A stretch of 64,000 bases of DNA from Trema orientale (taxonomy: Eukaryota > Streptophyta > Magnoliopsida > Rosales > Cannabaceae). The DNA is taken from NCBI GenBank assembly GCA_002914845.1, contig JXTC01000072.1, positions 741,877 to 805,876 of the forward strand, read 5' to 3'. Each line of letters starts with the position of its first letter. Positions within the stretch are counted from its first letter, which is position 1. Both the position numbers and the translations under genes were made by a program. Shown in pieces: positions 58,586-64,000 of this stretch. The notes under the pieces were generated by a model. It did no database searches. It had not been told where the DNA came from and was given only the letters and a program-made list of their open reading frames with translations.

Positions 58586-58665
58586 AGTGGTATGGTAGTA
58601 GATTTAATTAATGAGGAAAAAAAAGTGGTATTCACCTAATTTATTCTAAATGAAAAGAGATAAGT

Positions 58666-60350
58666 TTATAAATACCCATTTTCAAAACTATATTTTTATA
58701 AATACACATTTTTTATTTTTATTTCATAAATATCCGTTTTTATATCCTTTTTAGAGAAATGTAGATCACCGTTGTTTTACACATGAAATGTATACCACAC
58801 TATATATTTCATGCTAAATGTCTATCGTGGTCTATATTTCATGAATAAAAATTACACTAAAAATTAGCACACATTTTAAAATATATACCATAGGTCAAAT
58901 TTATAATAAAAAATATAAACCGTGGTAAATATTTACATTATAAATGTATACTGTTCATATTTTACAAATAAAATGTGTATCTCATAGATAAAATTTACAT
59001 TGTAAATGTGGATAATATATTGCATATGAAATGTGGACCATAAAAACGAGTATTTTTTAAAGAAAAATTTAAAATGGGTATCTATGAAAATAAGTTTTGA
59101 AAACAGGTACTAGGCATAAATTTCTCTAATGAAAAAGTAAAGTAGTTTCATAAAGGGTCTTAATTGCAAAATAACTGAATTTTGGGCCTATTTAAAGTAA
59201 ATGTCAATTTTTCAAATGTTATAGCAAAATGATCAATATATAAGTATGTGTAAAATATTATATAGCCAGTAAAATGTTATATACTCAGTACATAAACTAA
59301 AATTGCTATATGAGTATATATATATATATCAAATGTACAAATAAAATACCCAGTTATTTAGCTATAAAAAGATAAAAATGAACATTTACTAAAACAAGGT
59401 GTAAAAAAAAAAAAGAATATTCAACAAAAGATTTATTTCGGAGAAATTTAGGTGAATGACCAATATTTTAAATTTGATTAAGTAGAAATCCACTTTTTAA
59501 ATTTTATAGCCAAATGTTCAAGTATGTATATTTTTACATTTGGTAGATATACTAATCTATACCAATTTCAGTTAACATATTGAGTATATAAATTTTTATA
59601 CTTGATATATAATATTTTACCTTTAGTATATATATAAACATATATATCGGACATTTTGCCATAATATTTGAAAAATAAATATTTATTTAAATTGAGTCCA
59701 AAATTTGATCATTTTGCTATAAGATCCTTTTTAAAATGATGTCCTTTCGAGCATGTATTTTGTTTTGAAAGGCGTTGTCGTTTTCCTGCAATATCATTTT
59801 CTTCATGCAATGTTGTTTTAAAAACTGATGTCATTCTTTCGATTTTTGTCGTCTTTAAGATAGTCATTTTCTTGTACATTGTAGTTAAAGTGAACATGAT
59901 GTCATTTTTCTAAGTTATTTTCGTTTTTAAATTATATATTAAAACAGGTTAAGGTGGACTCGAAGTAGAGTGCTTTTTGAGAAATTTATGGTTAGTACCC
60001 GTTTTTTAAAATTTTTTTCATAAATACTCATTTTTAATTTTTTTTTCAAAAATACCTAAATTTATGGTCTACATTTCATATACAAAATATGAATGATCTA
60101 CATTTACAATGTAAATTTTATCCATGAAATGTGTAAAATATGAACGGTATACATTTTAAAATATATACCAATTTTTAGTGTAATTTTTATTCATGAAATG
60201 AAGACCACGATATACATTTCATGTGTAAAACAGTAGTGGTCTATATTTCTCCAAAAAAGATATAAAAATAGGTATTTATGAAATAAAAATAAAAAATAGG
60301 TATTTATAAAAATATAATTTTAAAAACAGGTATTTATGAACTTCTCCCGT
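58666..60350. repeat. Inverted pair of AT-rich elements with an 845-bp spacer
   Basis: The left arm 58666-59133 and the right arm 59979-60350 are reverse complements over most of their length. Shared words include TTTTACACATGAAATGTATA, GAATAAAAATTACACTAAAA and ATTTACATTGTAAATGT. Both belong to the family also seen at 34180-34570. The spacer (59134-59978) is AT-rich repeat-like sequence without a gene. Confidence 0.8.
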
Positions 60351-61400
60351 GTATTTTTCATGAAGTCATTCAAATATTTGACCTTTCTACATAAATCTAG
60401 CCCATAAAAAATTGAAAAAATTATTTATAAGAAATGACTTTTTTTCAAAGAATAATTTTAAAAAATGGCTATTTTTTACACCTATTTAATAAATGATCGT
60501 TTTATAATTTTATTTTGATAAATAGCCATATTTTTTTTGATCTACTTTTTATAAAGTAAATCAATTTTTTATAAGTAAATCAATTTTTGAAAAAGTAAAT
60601 CAGTTTTTTTACAAAATAAATCAATTTTCTAAAAATAAATCAAAATATATTAGATACACTAAATATGTAAAACGACCATGTTTTAAATAATTTTCAAAAT
60701 TCGGTCATTTTTTTTACTATATTTGAAAAAATGACTATTTCGTAAACTATGATCTAAAATTCGGCTATTAGGCTAAAAAGTCCATTGAAAAATCCTGGAT
60801 GAGTAGAAATTTTTGAGAAATCCTAGTTTTATTTAGAAAAATACTACTCTTGAATAATGTTTAGAAAATATCATTTTAAAAAATAGTGCTTTTTAAAGGT
60901 ACTCGACGTATCTAATCAAATTATTTAGAGTAATCAAGAGTTACATGAGGTAATTAATCTAATTATCTCAAATAACTTGACTAATGACCTCAAGTAACTC
61001 ATCAGTTAACTGTCTACAGAAGTCACGATGATAGTACATGCTCTTACTTATCATTTCCCACGGTTTGGGAAAAGATTGATTTCAGTCCTCTGTTACTACT
61101 TTTCCTGTATTATTTTACCTCTTTGAGCCCTGTAATGATAATGCCTCTAAATTTTATAACAATCATGCGTGGAATAGTACACATTGCTAAGAAATAAAGA
61201 GTAACACAGATTCGTTAAATTGGTTTATAGTGAGAAGCCTTGTTTCTCATGGCCCTGCATTGTCAATGTGGAGCAATTAATTTGCTACACTAATTTTTTA
61301 TAAGGTAACCTCTCAGTTAATTTAAACAATTTAAGAAATGGTAGTTATGCTATATAATTACCTCAATTCCTAGATCATTGCTATTTCAATTACCTAAATA
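60351..61400. other. Intergenic repeats
   Basis: 60530-60660 is a run of GTAAATCAATTTTTTA-like words. 60788-61010 resembles the interior of the hAT element at 19051-19365 (AAAAATCCTGGA, AATCCTAGTTTTATTTAGAA, GGTACTCGACG). No gene. Confidence 0.6.
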
Positions 61401-61404
61401 AACT

Positions 61405-61460
61405 AGTAAGTACCGATTTGCTCCTATTTCTAGCTACCACAACATTTCTTAGATACTGTA
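61405..61460 (-). pseudogene. Decayed relic of a DUF4220-family gene
   Basis: AGTAAGTACCGATTTGCTCC and the following 35 bases align with 55042-55097 of the DUF4220 gene (AGCAAGCACCGATTTGCTCC...). Most differences are C/T or G/A, the pattern of methylcytosine decay. Only this short piece is clear, and neighbouring sequence gives no convincing extension. Confidence 0.5.
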
Positions 61461-61589
61461 TCTCACCAGTCTCAGTTTTAAAAACCAACAATATTCATAA
61501 GAAGCCTCGATGTCTATAAAAGGCTAAAAATCAGAAAACATTTTCACATAATGCTTCTGGTTAGGGGATTTAAACTTCTTCACATGGAT

Positions 61590-61700
61590 ATTCTTGTAGG
61601 TGGATTTTGGCCGGCTTGTGGGCATGTTGATTTTGGCTAGGTCATGGGTAGGTCGATTTTCGCTTCGGGTCTGGGCAAGTGGGTCCTAGTTTGGTTATGA
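61590..61700. repeat. Degenerate tandem repeat, about 28 bp unit
   Basis: Three drifted copies around GATTTTGGCCGGCTTGTGGG, GATTTTGGCTAGGTCATGGG and GATTTTCGCTTCGGGTCTGG, interrupted by the LTR insertion at 61706; GGGTCAAAGGTCATC follows on the far side. Confidence 0.65.
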
Positions 61701-61705
61701 GTGGG

Positions 61706-63516
61706 TGTTGGTAATTGGACCTAACACTTAAGAAAAAATATACATTCATGCAAACTATGGAAAACACATGATCACATCATGAACGCAGCGAAAAAGTTAG
61801 TGGATTTAGGTTTTAAAATTTTTCTTGAAAACAATTTTCATAACCATAGATCATGTATATATCAATTATAGGATCATGTATAATATAAATCAAATCTAGA
61901 TACATAAGCCCCAGAGATGAGATTAGGGTTTACCTCTTGTAGCGTGCTCCTCCTTGATCTCCTTGTTGATGGTGATCAAAACTCTAACCCTAGATCTTCT
62001 TGTCTATGCTCCAGCTCTAGATTGATGAGGCGAGTAGATACCAAGTTGAATCCTTAGTTAAAGAACGATTAAGAATACTTTCTTGATCCTTTGGAACACC
62101 GGGACGTGAGATGAGACTGTAAGATTGTAGGAAACTTTTTCTCTCCTCTCTCTTTCAGCCTTGGCCGAAATTCTCCTCTTTCTCTCTCTGTGTTTCACGC
62201 GTAGCACTGTATGTGTTACTGTACTGTTTTTTTTTCCCCTCATATATCTTATATATATATGGAGCCCAAAACTACTAATCCCAATCCAACTAGGATTGGA
62301 CTTGTTCTCTAATTTGGGCTTTGGGTGTATTTTTATAAATATGTCCAACTCATGAAACTTATTTATAAAAATACCAACTTCTGTATAGAATCATTATTTT
62401 ATACAGTTTCATGAAACTAATTTCACAAATACCACTAACTAATTAATGAGCTTTGCTGAGTTAGACAAGGGACTTAATGGATCCAAATAATCTAAGCTCC
62501 AATAGTATAATAAATACATAACAACTCCTATTATAGTATTTATATAAATACTATTAGTAAAGGGAATACTCCATTAAAGCCCAATACTGCACTCTTAGAT
62601 TAAATATCATGCCTTTTATAGAGATTTAATCAACTAGCTTTGATTAAACGATCCATCTAACATATTCTATACCACATATAGAATCCTTATACAATGCCAT
62701 AGTTAGATAGGTGAAATTACCGTAATACCCCTCTAACACATATTTACCTTTAAGTTACCATCTTTCTATCAAGGAATAATATTGTTAATAATTTTGTTCT
62801 CAATGGCCATATAGACAAAATTATCGACCAATTCACAAAGTGAATACTAAGATCTTAGATTTAATTATTCCATGAATCTTGAAAGACCTTAAAGTGACAT
62901 TAATATATAGTGTCCTTATCTATTTGGTATTCCCATTAATTTATAAGTCATAACATCCAATATACCAGAGTTCGCCTCTAATTTCATAAAGACTAGTCTT
63001 TTAATAAATCAAAAGGCTACAACTCATGAAAGTAAGTCCAATCAAATATCAAAGATTAAGATCTATATGCTAAGAGTTAGTTTGTGGTAATATTAAGAAT
63101 TGAGTTACGGTACTCCAATTCTTTATATTACCTCGTCCAGTTCAATACACATAATTTATTTATATTGTACTAACGTTTCTATCAGAAGTCAGACACTTTA
63201 ATGATTTGAGACACATCATTTCCGTTGAGATAGACAAACACTACAATCTTTAGTAAATAAAATATTCCATCTTTATTTACATATTGTGAACTAATTAATT
63301 TAGACTTAGATAAAGAAATAAGTCTCTCTATAATTGACACTTAATTATGTTTGTTTCTTTATATACAAGTAAAGTCATGGAATCTTTTTTCAGATAAATA
63401 AACTATTCAATAAAGACAGTTTAATCTAACCAATATCATAATTGCATATAAGAGAAAGTTGTTTACACTCAAAGGGTAAAATTAGAAATTTACTTTTTAG
63501 GGCAAATATCCCAACA
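61706..63516 (-). mobile_element. Solo LTR (1.8 kb) with GTGGG target duplication
   Basis: 1811 bp, starting TGTTGG and ending CCAACA, flanked by GTGGG on both sides (61701-61705 and 63517-63521). No internal retrotransposon genes or second LTR. On the minus strand it begins TGTTGGGATATTTGCCCTAA, a start typical of some plant copia LTRs, which suggests the orientation. CT-rich leader-like sequence lies at 62135-62200. It most likely arose by recombination between two LTRs. Confidence 0.82.
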
Positions 63517-63521
63517 GTGGG

Positions 63522-64000
63522 TGGGTCAAAGGTCATCTAGGGAGGCCTCAGCTTGTGGAGTTTTACCGGGCCATATATTTTTTGGCCGTTTTCAATGTTG
63601 TTTGCCCTAATTTTTGAGACTATATGTAGGTCTCTTTCTTTTAGCTACTGATAACGTATTCTTAAATGCATTTTGTTATTGAAATTACTTTCGTTGAGAT
63701 GCTTGGCCTTAGAATGGTCATCGCTGGCCCTGGCCACGGCTGCAGAAAGGTAGTTCATCACTGGCCATGGCCATGGAGAGGTCATCGCTGGCCACAGTGC
63801 TAATCTTTAGTGGATCGAAGATCAATTGGTGGTTGCTTAATAAAATGACTAAGGTGCTGGTGATCTTTAGAATGGCATAGTTGCTCAACGAAATGACAGT
63901 GATACTGGTGATCTTTAGAATGATGGTGGCCATGATGGTGAGGGTGCTACTGCTCCAGGTTAGCTACTGCACTTCAAGAATCATATGGATTAAGCATTGT
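63522..64000. other. Window end: GC-richer repeat-containing DNA
   Basis: 63716-63930 has repeated words: GGTCATCGCTGGCC occurs twice with variants, and CTGGTGATCTTTAGAATG occurs twice about 60 bases apart. It may be a fragment of something continuing beyond the window. No gene assigned. Confidence 0.45.

Overview
The window looks like nuclear DNA of a dicotyledonous plant. It is strongly AT-rich and gene-poor, with spliced genes, plant-specific families (a G-type lectin receptor kinase, a SIAMESE-related CDK inhibitor, an NF-YA factor with a miR169 site, a DUF4220/DUF594 protein) and dense plant transposable elements. The species cannot be fixed from the sequence.

Four protein-coding loci are supported. 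(1) 22815-25118 (+): a single-exon receptor-like protein of the SD3-1 type whose kinase domain lacks both catalytic aspartates. (2) 42731-43123 (+): a small SMR-type cyclin-dependent kinase inhibitor. (3) 50492-53995 (+): a five-exon NF-YA (CCAAT-binding) factor with a 5'UTR intron and a 3'UTR match to miR169. (4) 54808-56884 (-): a membrane DUF4220/DUF594 protein, convergent with NF-YA, whose frame is broken by one base near 56270-56313. A short decayed relic of the same family lies at about 61405-61460.

The rest is mostly mobile DNA. 3447-12335 is a decayed minus-strand Ty1/copia element with both LTRs, a GAGTA target-site duplication and a tRNA-Met primer site; it carries a foreign LTR-like insertion and a younger 700-bp tandem duplication. 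18252-20083 is a PIF/Harbinger-like element (TAA target site) that appears to carry two exons of a captured gene and has been hit by a hAT element (18978-19612). 27342-27946 is a hAT MITE full of ACCCGACCCG-type motifs. 28015-29345 is a field of degenerate GTAACCAGT repeats. 34770-39780 may be a non-autonomous Helitron. 40085-41085 is the truncated 5' end of a second copia element. 61706-63516 is a solo LTR with a GTGGG target site. Three related tRNA-derived SINEs (35386, 41547, 48232) have target-site duplications, and one keeps a 65-nt A tract. Several MITE families recur, including an inverted pair (58666-60350) able to form a long hairpin.

The genes show no operon-like relation. They are ordinary single-copy-style plant genes separated by layers of nested transposons. 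The points most worth a second look are the captured exons at 18415-18873, the frameshift and relic of the DUF4220 family, the predicted pseudokinase, the miR169 site and the nested or inverted repeat structures. I saw no tRNA, rRNA or CRISPR locus.
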